Notes under the pieces: generated by a model
What the model was told of the DNA's origin: nothing
Seen by the model: the letters and a program-made list of their open reading frames with translations, nothing else
Database searches by the model: none
Position numbers and translations under genes: made by a program
DNA from: Balanoglossus misakiensis
Lineage: Eukaryota > Hemichordata
NCBI GenBank assembly: GCA_040954595.2
Contig: CM082584.2
Coordinates: 11,904,001-11,968,000 of the forward strand
Direction: 5' to 3'
Length of the DNA stretch: 64,000 nucleotides
Part shown: positions 51,501-62,541 of the stretch, piece after piece
Layout of the letters: each line of letters opens with the position of its first letter
Numbering within the stretch: the stretch's first letter is position 1

Positions 51501-54500
51501 TTTACACTGGCATTGTAAAAGGGTGGCATTTTCTTGCCACCGGGGAATTTATTTCCTCCAGTTCTACAAAGGCGCCGAAATCCAGTGAGGGCCACACAGT
51601 CGACAATATTCAAAATTGATGGAAAACCTTGAATGCGTCGTTTAAATGGACCGCATTGTCACTTACACCTTTCGATAATGCGCGTGTGTTGGTTAGCTCA
51701 TGCGAAGCAAATTCAATTTCTTTGACAAGGGTGCGATTGATCAGAAAATCGAAATCGCCCTTCCCCAAACGCGCTTAATATTACGAGGGTAGGTGTAACC
51801 TTTCATGGACATTGTCAACTATTGCGATATTCGTTGTAAAAATCGTGATCTTTAAGGTAGATGACTTCCCACACGCAGTGCGTGGTTATCAAATTCCATA
51901 GCCTTACATGTAGAATTTTGTTAACTTTCTGAAAGATTCCACCGTATTGGATCGCACCGCAAAAGAAATCAAAATGCATGTGTACGCCCGCTTAATCCCC
52001 CCGCCTTTGTGCCGATCGCGAGAGTCTAATCGCTTTAGGCTAGCCAGATAATTGGTTCTCTACAACAGACGGGCGGAAGGACGCATGTCAATCTGTCAGA
52101 CCGATCGTCCATGCAGACAGACCGATGATAGTATGCGGTTTTGAATTATCACTGAAAATCACTATTCGTGGAATTAGTTGACTAAGTTGTTAGCAAAGAT
52201 TTAGTGTAGAGGAGTACCGCAAGTACATTGTCAGTGATGCGGTCTTAGGTCTCATAAATAAGCAGGCATTTCACATTGAATGTGGAAAACGGCCAGTGTC
52301 GACCGACCGAATAATCGCCGTGGGTGTTGCCGACTAAGACTTAATCCTTTCCACAAGACCCTGGCCGTGCCTTTGCATAATAATGTAGCGTAGTTTGACC
52401 GAGGTTTCCTTCACTTGTATCTCTCCATTGAATCTGCAAAGTTATCACGAATCAAATCAGAAACTATACTTCGTCTTTAGAACAACACGTCTGGCTGGGA
52501 GTCCTTGCTGGGGAAATCTGGGTAATGTCCCCGGATAACCAATTATGTTAATTCTAGCTGCTAAAACCAGAAGAATCTCGTCAGAGTCGGATATTAAACC
52601 GCCATGAATAATTTGGAGACAGTTGGCCTTTAAATTCCTCTCGTGGAAACCATTGTCATTCTATGTGGATGATGACGCACTTCCGTCGTGAAACCAGTTG
52701 GTGCATAAAAGTATAACGTCACCAAATGGTGTCGTGTCACAATCAAGGTGTCGCTTTCGGATAAAAAGAAGCCTGTAATTCCTGTCCATTGACATCCATG
52801 TTACATTAGCATTTAATACCTCGTGGGATTTCTGAAATAAGGGTTATCACCATAGGATTTGTTTCATAAGTACATGTACTTATGTAATAATGAGCAGAAA
52901 ATTTATACTTGCCCTTCTTGGGCCACTGTAATATCCACAGGAACAGATTAAGTTTGCAAATAAGCAGGAATATTTGTTGGAAAACAACATTTTTATGCCA
53001 TCAAATTCTGTATAAGTTAATTCTCTGCTTGTTTTATCATTAGTGCTTTTTACAAGTTAAACATATTATAGTCTACATCAATAAATAAAACAATGTCGTA
53101 AAACTAGTAAATGTTTAAATGCGTCAACATCTGTATTGGCGACGCGCGCGCGCTAACTCAATTTCATCAACTGAGAAAGGCATTCATAAAATATTAAAAA
53201 AACTCACAGACCTTGGTCATAAATCTTTCAGACAATGTCAACTGACAGTGTTCACATAAAACAACGACGTTGAATATTCATTTGCTTCGTTTTACGGGTG
53301 TTTTCCTCGCGATGCCCATGATTTTGACCCGATTCGGCGCGTGATGCAGCATTTTTACCTCACGGGCGATATAACTCTCTTCAAAACTAACTAACTTATT
53401 CAGAGCGTGGACAGCTATGATTCATAACATTATAAAATATACTTCATCTTTTATAGTTTTGTTCCCAAAAGGGACAACTGAATTAACCCTGAGTGTCCCC
53501 TGTTGACATTTGATATTCATTGATACAGAAGTTTCAAAAAACGAAGCAGGCTGTGGCGTGATTGACTTCACGTTGCCTTGCATAAAATATCGATCCGGCG
53601 TCTCTTTACTGTCAATTTTAGAAAGTGTGGTACTTTAAACCGTGTATAAGGAGCGGAAACCGAACACTATTGAATAACAATATCGCCGTATACACGTCTA
53701 GGGGCATTATTTCCAAAACGGCCGTAATAACCAAATCGCTTGTAACTATATATTTCAGTATTTTATAGCTATTTCATTATGATATTCCCGCTTAAAGCAG
53801 ACTATTGAAGAACCCAATGAAAGATAACCATTCCCATGCACAAGACGGTCTTGCGCAGTGCAATGCAGGGTGGTTAGTCATTGTTTTCAAAATCAGTAAA
53901 TAACGCCTCGAAACATATCATAGGATTTCTCCGTTGTTAAAATTGCATTATGACCTTGAGATTGGACATGAGCTCACTGCAAGACTGGCCATTAGAGTTT
54001 TTACACTGATTACATTACTGATACTGTGTTATTGACATTTTTCTAAGGCGAGAGTAATAGCTCCGCGAGGGAAGAAATTTTATGTACCGGATTTGTGTCA
54101 CGTATACGAAAAAGTGCATTGTTCGAATATGAGCTAATGACTGTTGCCAAAGGCGGCTTCTATAATAAACCAATCGTAATGCGACAAATGTTGAGAGAGA
54201 GAAGTACTAGGGCTACCAAGCGACCGATGGTCACCATGGCGATGGCCCCAATGGCGCCAAACACAGATACGGGGATCTTTGAAGTGGTAAAGTGGCATTT
54301 ACTTATCAAGTAAATTCTAGAAATAACATAGCAGCCAATAGGTGATGTAAACAAATTATAACGCCTAAATTATAACGCATATGAATTTTGACGGCCGTCT
54401 TACTGTGCGACGAAAATCGTTCTCTCGATTCAAACGAGCGAAACAAAAAGTCACAAAAATCAAACCAGAAATGACCGACTTCAACTACCGCTGCATTGAC

Positions 54501-57500
54501 AGGTGGCCAAGGCCTAATAATATAAGCGATGACATTGCAAGACACAAGCATCGCTAACTAATGATCAACTGCATCCTGTCGGTCGCCAGAGACAGTTTCT
54601 GTAATGTGAATTAATGTAACCGGGAAACGCAGGTACTTCCACGCGTAATGACTTGCCCGATCACGTCGAGGAAGAGATTCTGTAAACTAATGACAGACGC
54701 AGCGTCGCCAGATGAAGACAGATGCGGCCGTCAAAAAATGGCAGCATCAAACTTCCCTATACGCAAATGACTCGCCTATCAGATGACCTTTCGTCTGGCA
54801 ATTGCGCACGAGATGCGTTCCTCGATACCACCAAATAGTGACTTAACGAGATCTTCATCACCGCACCTGTTACCCTCCCAACCAAAAGAGTCGCCATAAT
54901 TGGAGATGCCCCAGTCACCTGGCATCGTTAGCCAGGTACCGGTTACATCTGAGCGTACGCAGGAGCAACGGTTGGTGGAGATGCGGTGGAGACATCGCGC
55001 AGCCCATCATAGTTACTTGTAACCATAAACTTTACAGGGCCATGTTACAGGTGGAGCGAAATTCTAGTGACACATGGGTCTGATCGTGTAGTGGTCAAAA
55101 ACGCTAATCTCGAATCTTACCGCTAAACGTTTTTCTGTTCTTACATACATGTCAGATTGAATCTGATCCTGTCTTTCATGTGTAGCAGAGGTTACCTAAC
55201 CATAAATCTTTGTGTAATCTGCCAAAAGAGCATGGTTGTTCCGGAAGGGAAGCTTTCTGAGGCTGTCTTCACCCAAATTAGCTGACGAGGCGTATAATCA
55301 CGACTTGCTTTCCCAATTTCCAGCTTCCCCGTACAGAAACACTAATTATAGTCTGGCAACATCTGTGAAAAATAGGACGTTTTCTGCTTTCGCGTTATAA
55401 ATCACGCTTTTTGAGTCGAAGAACAGAAAATACACATCCGCTATCTGGTTCACGTTTCATTGTTCGGTTGGGGACTTCCAAATTGATTATTTGCAGAGGT
55501 AATTTCCATTGCTCAAAATGTCTACGTACTAATTTAGCAGATATCCATCTACATTTCCGCTTTGAAATCACCTCATGTCGATCTGAAACGATCTGATATT
55601 TTGATATTTAGATTGATGGCAGGGAGCAAACCACCGCCTTGTTATTGTTTTTGATTTATCGTTGAATCTGATAAATCAATGTTTGCTTCAAAGTCCCCAT
55701 GGGGAATTGTACCCAGCGAAACATGAAATGGGGGACATTCTACAAGTTTCTGGTATTCTCTGATCTTGTTACCATGGTGATTCTTTTTTCTAATTGCAGG
55801 AATGGGTTGACGAGTACATGACATGGAATGCGTCAAATTTCGGTGGTCTGGAATACTTCAAAATACCATCGGATAGACTCTGGATGCCTGATATAGTACT
55901 CTATGACAAGTAAGGGGAGAACCATTTGATTTTTAAGGGGGGGGGGGTAGTTTCGTAATTCTATGGTATTTTTTAAAAATATAGGTAAACACAAGCCATG
56001 TCATTCATTTTTAAAGTTTCCAATTTATCTGACTTCTGTTTATTTTAATATCAGCGCCGACGAAAAATATGAAGATTATCGGAAGGGTCAGATTTGCGTG
56101 GTGTACTACAACGGATTCGTCAACTGGGCGGCACCGGTCATCTTCAAAAGTTACTGCAAGATCGACGTCAGAAGATTCCCGTTCGACAAACAGGAATGCC
56201 CGTTCAAGTACGGGCCCTGGCAACACGACGGAACCGAAGTGGAGGTCCACGGCATCGGTACGTCTCTGTCACGTGACTTGGCAATTTGCATATACATGTA
56301 CATGTACCACTTACATGTACTGGTATGTCGTTCGTGTGCAGACACTGGTGTTCCCCAGCTCGTGTTTATACTCGATTTTTATCCTCCATTAATTCTGTCT
56401 ACTCAGGGCACGGCATACCATCGCGTATCTCAATATCTCCATCATTATGTTTCGATGTAAGCAGGGGTTGATTATGCCCAAGGCGTTGTTGGCTAATTAA
56501 CGCTATCAGTCTCTGACATCACTTTCAAACCCAGCTGCAACGAGGCGTTCTTGAGCACCGATACGGTTACTCAGACATGCGCAGCGATTGCTATCTTCTT
56601 CAGCTGTCGCCTGATGCAATCAATGCTTCCGTTAATGACGGCAGTGTAATTAACCAAAGGCCAACAAAATGTTAGCGCGCCCGGCCCCAGATATATACTT
56701 GGTTGACAGGATCTCCCTGAACAGTTGGAAAAATGTCGATGGTTTGTGTATAAGCAAGAAATAGCACTTGCGCAGTTCAGACGACTCCTCCCTTTAATTT
56801 GGAGCGCGTGTTGTCGACTATTGGAATTTCATAGATTTTTTTCATACATTTTAGGTAACAATTCTGTGTTTCGAAGCGACGGCCAGTGGGACCTTGTCGA
56901 GCTGGAGGTACGAAACAACGTCGAGTTCTACCCAGACGCACCGGGGATCCCGTACACCGATGCCACCTTCGTAGTGCACCTCAATCGACGCCCCTTCTTC
57001 TATGTCTTCAACTTGGTCATGCCGTGCGTCCTGATTTCCATCTTCACCATGATAAGCTTTTTCCTGCCTGCCGATTCCGGGGAGAAAGTCAGTTTTGGGA
57101 TAACCGTGCTGCTCTCCTTGACGGTGTTCTTACTGCTGGTGGCTGAATCTATGCCCCCGACGAGTGACGTGCCCGTTATAGGTAGGCCTAAACACATTTC
57201 CACAGTTTCATCCTTCCTATACATCTACTCCTTCATAGAACATAGTGAGCAACTATCTGTGGTAACATATATATATTAAACGCCCCCCCCCCTCATTTTA
57301 ACCCCAACGGATTAACCGACGCCATTCCCCCTCCCAACCCACAGAAACTGAACGGTCCCTGGTCGAGGGTCCCCAGGTGAGTTCACCGACATAAGAAGGC
57401 CAAGAAATGGCGAAAAGATCCTCCGTAAACGTCGATTTAGTTTCATTTGCAGTGAAAATCCCTCGACATTAAAGCTTTATTACCAATAACCTACACTGTA

Positions 57501-59250
57501 AAGATCTTCTTTCGTCCGAGGCAGTTGAGCAAAGCAATTTGGCGGTAAACGTTGTTAACATAACTCGTCTGGACAGGATCGTTCGTTCCGTACTAGTACA
57601 TGTATACGTCTGATCTCGCGTATCGTTTAAATTTGCGTACATAGAGAAACCTTGCCATAAAATTGTTCAGGATTTCAGCGACAGACTCATACGCTCCTGA
57701 TCGCATGCTTGATTTCAAATGTCGTTCAATGATACAACACGTTTTCAAGGATTGGCCCCAATTAGGCTTGTGCAATCAGACCGTCTAAAGAGTCATTTCC
57801 CAGTGAACGAGAAAATCGCCCACATATATTCACGTCAACGGGGCAGGCAAATAAACACCGGTAATAAACATATGTAGAAACGTGCTCCTCTGCCGGAACA
57901 TCATTAGTTATCGGCGTCCGGAATTACAAACATCTCGCTATTCCAAATTGTCACCATTTAAAATGGAAAAAAGTGCAGAGTTACGTGGCTAAAATCTTAA
58001 TAAAGTCGTTTCATTTCCCTGCCGACATTTTACCGTGTTTTGAAACATATTGACGACGTTAAGTAAACCCTGGAGGCACGAAGCGATTTTCATTCGAGTG
58101 GCGTGCGCGCCTCTGTCCCTGTGTCGGGTGAGCGAACATTTGAAATGGAAAGTTTAACAGAAAGAAACCCATTTGGTGCCAAGTTGGTCCCGCTGTAAAC
58201 GTGAACGTCTTTCGAGCGCATGTTATATTTCGGAAGGCTCGCTATGATCATAATGATGATTATTATCGGAATTTAACCAGAGTCGTTGTGTCTACCGAAT
58301 AGTAGCCAAAATGGCGAATGTCATGGGAAAGTTTCCTGTATTGGTATTTGTTCCGCCCAATTTACTTTAATCCTTGACATGGAAATTGAAGAATCAACAA
58401 CTGATGCGCATCCTTACGACAGAGGGCAGGAAATTAAAATGACTCGGCTGAAATGGGTGGTGTAATCTTGAGATACCTGTTGATGTCTGAGAAGATTGGA
58501 GATAGACAGACAGAGACATGCATGCCGCCTCGGACAGACAGACAGACAAACAGAACTATACGGGCAAATGGGTTCGCACGTAACACAAAACCATTTACAT
58601 CACTAAAATAGATGTGCACTGTGTATCTCATTGTGGATCCAAATGTTGTTTCTACAGGTCAATATACGGCGGCAACAATGATTATGGTGTCGTTTTCTGT
58701 TTCCATGGCAATATTGACCTTGCACGTGCACCACCAAGGACCCAACGTCCGGCCTGTGCCGAGGTGGATACGACGCTTTGTGCTCGGGTATCTGGCTCGC
58801 TGCATCTTCCTTTGCAGGGACAAGAAAATCTCCAAGCGCCACTTACGGGGATCCCGGTCCAGGGAGCATGTACCGACCATGGAATACACGGAGACGTGCA
58901 ACTCGTTGCTGAGCAACCAGGACATGGAGGATAACGGGATTGTTATTCAGATGAACGGGCCAAACGACAGCATGAAGATCAACAACCCGAGTTCCGTGCT
59001 GCACACGTCGATGACGTCAGTTGTAAACAGACAGTCGTATCATTGTGGCCGCGACCAGCTCAAAGTCATGAACCAGATTTTGCAGCAGGTTCGAACTCTG
59101 ACCGACAGATTTGAGGAGAGGGACAAGAAAATTGTCTGGCAGAACGAGTGGAAGGAGGTTGCAGAGGTCGTGGACAGGCTTTTCATGATTATCTACGTCA
59201 TAGGAACAGTTGCAACGATGTTGTTTATCGCGGCGCAGATCATGTACTGA
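39460..59250 (+). CDS. Nicotinic-type Cys-loop receptor subunit, gene B
   Basis: Tandem paralogue of gene A. Exons: 39460-39526 (signal peptide), 45419-45558, 49686-49730, 55800-55909, 56055-56257, 56855-57181, 58658-59250 (TGA). All phases agree, giving 494 aa. Exons 1, 3, 4, 5 and 6 have exactly the lengths of their gene A counterparts (67, 45, 110, 203, 327 bases; for exon 5, those of 5a). Cys-loop C155-C169 (KIDVRRFPFDKQE between the cysteines), loop B YGPW, M1 about 237-259, M2 about 266-286 with GEK before it and Leu at 9', and M4 near the C-terminus. Possible glycosylation at NYS, NAS and NNS in the ectodomain. Loop C again lacks vicinal cysteines. Such subunits either need an alpha partner or form channels with altered ligand use. 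The ligand is unknown. Confidence 0.92.
42235..42281. repeat. Two adjoining perfect hairpins
   Basis: CTGATGCG (42235-42242) pairs with CGCATCAG (42255-42262) around a 12-base loop. CAGTCAGCGG (42260-42269) pairs with CCGCTGACTG (42272-42281) around TT. The two stems share three bases (42260-42262), so they compete or stack. Transcribed as part of the gene B intron. Confidence 0.75.
43375..43480. promoter_or_regulatory. CpG-dense patch in gene B intron 1
   Basis: About 16 CpG dinucleotides by hand count in roughly 100 bases, including CGCGCGGCGC, in otherwise CpG-poor intronic DNA. It could be an alternative promoter or an enhancer. Confidence 0.4.
45559..49685 (+). other. Intron 2 of receptor gene B
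   Basis: 4.1 kb. The only coding-like content is the fragment at 46194-46442. A YY1-like CAAAATGGCCGCC is present near 47250. Confidence 0.55.
46194..46442 (+). pseudogene. Orphan DUF3504 / Crypton-like leader fragment
   Basis: An 82-codon frame starting MERFCSQFDNPIPLDD, followed by a charged stretch (KREDERFQASMDRKD) and NTRKSNRWGMFVWDE, then TGA. The last motif resembles the NTxxSxxWGxxVWxxW opening of DUF3504 proteins (KIAA1958, ZMYM and QRICH1 types), which descend from Crypton tyrosine recombinases. The recombinase-like body is missing. It is likely a fragment or solo first exon of a mobile-element-related gene lodged in the receptor intron. The family call comes from memory of the motif and is moderate to low. 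Confidence 0.4.
49731..55799 (+). other. Intron 3 of receptor gene B
   Basis: 6.1 kb without a supported exon. Contains a 20-bp perfect palindrome (52865-52884) and an AT-rich stretch around 50930-51120. Confidence 0.6.
52865..52884. repeat. 20-bp perfect palindrome
   Basis: CATAAGTACATGTACTTATG equals its own reverse complement, with no spacer. Its core TACATGTA recurs many times across the window. Confidence 0.85.
57182..58657 (+). other. Last intron of receptor gene B
   Basis: 1.5 kb between the M1-M2 exon and the M3-M4 exon. It opens with the same bases (GTAGGCCTAA) as the matching intron of gene A. It holds a C run near 57281 and a GACA microsatellite near 58502-58554. No extra exon was seen. 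Confidence 0.6.
58502..58554. repeat. GACA microsatellite
   Basis: Two short ACAGACAGA arrays separated by about 20 bases. Confidence 0.8.
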
Positions 59251-59594
59251 GGGTTGCGGGACCGTGCGCTGGTTTTCATCACGTGCCGCTACCACGAACC
59301 AGATGCAAAGAAGTGGTCAAAATTAAACGCAATGAAGATTTCAGACTCGATGATTTTTTTAAAGTACCAAAGATAAAGATATATTCAAATTCTTAGTGTG
59401 TTGTTTTTGTGCATTTAGTATCACCCACGTCTCTGGCAGATAGAGTGATACGACGTAATTTTTCAAGTCGTCTATTTTTCAAGAGATTCGCCACTTGTGC
59501 TTATGCATACTAATATTGCATGCTGGGAACAAGCTCGAGAGTGTATTGTCACGGATCCAAGCAATAAGAGGAGTACTGAGACTTTAAAAGGTAA

Positions 59595-59600
59595 AATAAA
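59595..59600 (+). terminator. Candidate poly(A) signal of receptor gene B
   Basis: AATAAA, about 345 bases after the stop codon. Confidence 0.4.
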
Positions 59601-60540
59601 ATGAAGTCGAATTATTATACTGTAAGTTAGGATAGTCAACAATGTGCACTTTCCACCCTTACAGTAGAAATTTACCACCCTCTAAATTATTTGTAGGTAA
59701 TGTATTAATGACAATTTTGATGTTTAAAACGTTCGTTACAGGATATTTACTCGTCTCAGTTTAGTTACAGCCCAAAGTATAGTAAAAGTAACGTGTTCCA
59801 TTTTATATATTTTCTAGATGTTTTACAGTGCTTGGGTCAATTAAAAACACACCATTCGTCTAATTCTTCCCGGGGTATAATATCGAACTGACGCTTTTAC
59901 TACGAAAACATTTCTTTTAATGTTCGAATATCAAACAAATATGCATGTTGGTTAGATGGTTTTGCTGTTGCCTTGGGGTTTCAAGTTGTATTTTTACAAT
60001 TTCTTTATCCATAGAAACATTGGAACGCAAACTTCCATTCAACGTTTGTGCAAAAATGATTATTGGTGAATAAGAAAATTAATCAAAGACGAAAACCTTT
60101 TGTGTACATTTATTAATCTTCATTTGTGACTCGCTGAGTTACATCAAATAAGAAAAAATCTAAAACTAGTGACATTGTGTATATCGTTCTGATTTATACA
60201 ATACTTGTCTGGACTCATTTTGCGTAAGGGAAATGTAACCCTTTACTTTAAAAAAAACACGCTTTCGAATTCGGTTTAATTTGCACCGAAATACTTAGCA
60301 AAATTAGCCAATGCTTGTCAGCAATAATGTACAGGTTTCAGCTCTCTTGGATTTTAAATTTAAAGAATCAAAGCAAAAACAGTGATCAGAAATATAAGTT
60401 GCTATAGACAATAAAAACTTATTTCTCCCCAAAATAGTCCAACTATTTGTCTCTTTAATTTGGTTTATTCAGTTTGAACAGTATGTACAAATATTTCGTC
60501 CTCCAGACCAATAAATGACCAGTCCCTTGGTGGCGAACGC
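59601..60540. other. Spacer between gene B and the CD225 gene
   Basis: AT-rich, no coding character, nothing recognised. Confidence 0.5.
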
Positions 60541-60663
60541 TTCCCTTGATTGGCAGACGGATAGTCACGCCCACCCATATTACCATATTCATTGGACGGT
60601 TATGTGAGGTCGTTCACTTTGGTGTACTACGCGTTCACAATCTTTTCCAGACCTAATACTGCC
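60541..60663 (+). promoter_or_regulatory. Promoter-like region of the CD225 gene
   Basis: Inverted CCAAT boxes (ATTGG) at 60549 and 60591 flank a CACGCCCACCC GC-box-like stretch, about 70-115 bases before the start codon. The transcription start was not located. Confidence 0.4.
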
Positions 60664-62228
60664 ATGTCCGAAAAAGGCAAGTACCAATTATTTGTCCGTC
60701 TGTTCCATGTAATTGTTTTCACGGTGACGTTTCCCTCTTTCTGTGAAATCTGACCAGATGGCATTTTTTTAGTTTTAAGAAAAACGCCGGCGTTTCAAAG
60801 TTTCCTGTTCAAAGCACAGCTGTTGCCGACAATGAATACACGATGAATAGTTTTGTCCCCTTCACGACTTTCCATACCCACAAGAGAAACTCTCTCCGTA
60901 CTTGTGGTAGATCCACGTTACCCTTTGGGTGAACACACCATCGTGTGAATGTTACAATGTTCTGCTCGCTTCACAGAAAACTTGGTCCCTCTGTCGTCCA
61001 TCAATCACAGCCAATTTCAAACATCCAACAATGGTGATCCAGACTGCGTCGTAAGTACAGTCACAACGACAAACACGAGTGAAAGAGATATCCCATAAAT
61101 TAAACAAAGCCTCCTTGTTCTACCTGTGGCTGTCGTGACCTGAGCTCATCCATTTTCCTGCGAAAAATACGAAATTGACAGACAATCTTAGCTTTAACAC
61201 GTCTTCCTTGCTATGTGAAATAACATTTTCCTGCCATTTTAGGGGCACGCTGTTTTTTCGCATTTTTACAATCACACGCCTTACAAAACGGCTTTATTTT
61301 AATTCGCATAGGAGTTGGCTACACGCACGATGTGCTTCGTGTGTGTGAAGGAATATTTGAATCGACCATTGTGCACGGCCGAACAATCACGGTCACTCCA
61401 CCACGGAACAATCGACTCTTTGTAGTATAGCCAGCCAGTTTCGTGGCGACCATACACCTTCGCGTGTGGTGTTTTGGCAATTTAGATTACGGCTGTGGGC
61501 ACTTGTAGATGCTTCAACACTAAGTCGTACTCGAAAGTGCCATATCCTTTGCTTGAAAAAGTTTGTTTTTAGATTTATGCGAATCTTGCTGCACTTTCAC
61601 CCAACAAATATATGCAACCTCCGCAGGCTCGCTTACAATTAAAAGCATGAATGAGACGCATGTTCTTTTTCTAGGTCGTCTTGCTTGACATGTGCATTGC
61701 ATTGCTTTGCTTTCATGGTGTAGTGGGGTCAGACGCGACTCTAAATATCACTTGACCGATTTCAACACGTCATCGACCAACAGGTGACCCAGCTGGGATC
61801 CTGCACGTTGCAGCCCCACTCTGTCCACGTGACCCTGAAGCCACGCCCACCTTTGCTGAACCCTCCGAACGACTACCTCTTTTTTGCCGTGTTCGTAACT
61901 CTGTGTTGTTTTTGGCCGACTGGACTCGTAGCCATCTTCCGTTCCATGGATGTAAGTTCACAATTTTCTTTAAATCATTATCAACTTCCCACTATTTTTT
62001 ATGTTCTAGAATAATTAAGTTTGTGAGAGAGGAAAGATGGAATGACCTCGGTTTGTGGGTGTTATTTGTACTCTGTAGGTCAGGAAAGCCTCGGCCGCCG
62101 GGGATGCGTACGCTGCCGTGGAAGCGTCGCATTCCACCAAACAACTTTCATGGATATCTCTCGGAGTGGGCATCACAATCATCTTCGTCGTCTCCTTGCT
62201 CTACGTCATTTCCAAGCGTGCGTATTGA
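60664..62228 (+). CDS. CD225/dispanin (IFITM-like) membrane protein
   Basis: Small two-pass membrane protein of the CD225 superfamily, which includes IFITMs, PRRT1/2, SYNDIG1 and TRARG1 and acts in membrane fusion or trafficking. Exons: 60664-60676, 60977-61050, 61784-61951, 62079-62228 (TGA), 134 aa. A polar N-terminus (1-55) with PPNDYLFF leads into the first membrane segment (about 60-82), which has the adjacent Cys70-Cys71 that are palmitoylated in IFITMs. Then come the conserved VRKASAAGD loop (86-94) and a second membrane segment (about 108-129), ending KRAY. The intron after residue 85 falls where CD225 domains are commonly split. Intron 1 is best read as GC-AG (AAAG|GCAAGT); the nearby GT donor at 60681 gives a stop. 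Whether it is antiviral or a trafficking protein cannot be told. Confidence 0.85.
61051..61783 (+). other. CD225 gene intron 2
   Basis: 733 bases, GT-AG. No exon or repeat recognised. Confidence 0.6.
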
Positions 62229-62348
62229 GCATGCGCCACGCGAAAGATGGACCTCCGTTTAGATGGACCTGAAGTGTCGTCAAGACAACGAGATATCTGG
62301 GTAAACAAATATTGGAGGAGAACATAGGATATTTGCAATACAAATATA

Positions 62349-62357
62349 TTTAATAAA
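62349..62357. terminator. Overlapping bidirectional poly(A) signals
   Basis: AATAAA on the plus strand (62352-62357) serves the CD225 gene, 124 bases after its stop. Sharing three of those bases, ATTAAA on the minus strand (62354-62349) can serve FBXO4, about 190 bases after its stop. Confidence 0.5.
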
Positions 62358-62541
62358 ATATCTGTGCCAAAAGTAGATATACCTGTACATATACTCAGGA
62401 AATTTCACAGGGTCAAATACAACTTAAATTTCCTAAAAGATCCCGGTAACACTCGTAATTCCAATTCAATGTTTGCATCTTGGACAAAAGAAAAACCGGC
62501 TTCTGTGTAAATGGCAGTGGGTATCCATTCAGAGTGAATGA

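Noticed and set aside
56258-56854. Possible second exon 5 in gene B
   Set aside because: Searched for the FPFD/FGPW signature and acceptor-donor pairs; none found, so the exon switch is specific to gene A.
60664-60680. CD225 exon 1 ending at the GT donor 60681
   Set aside because: Reading on into exon 2 hits TGA before the CD225 domain; the GC donor at 60677 keeps the frame.
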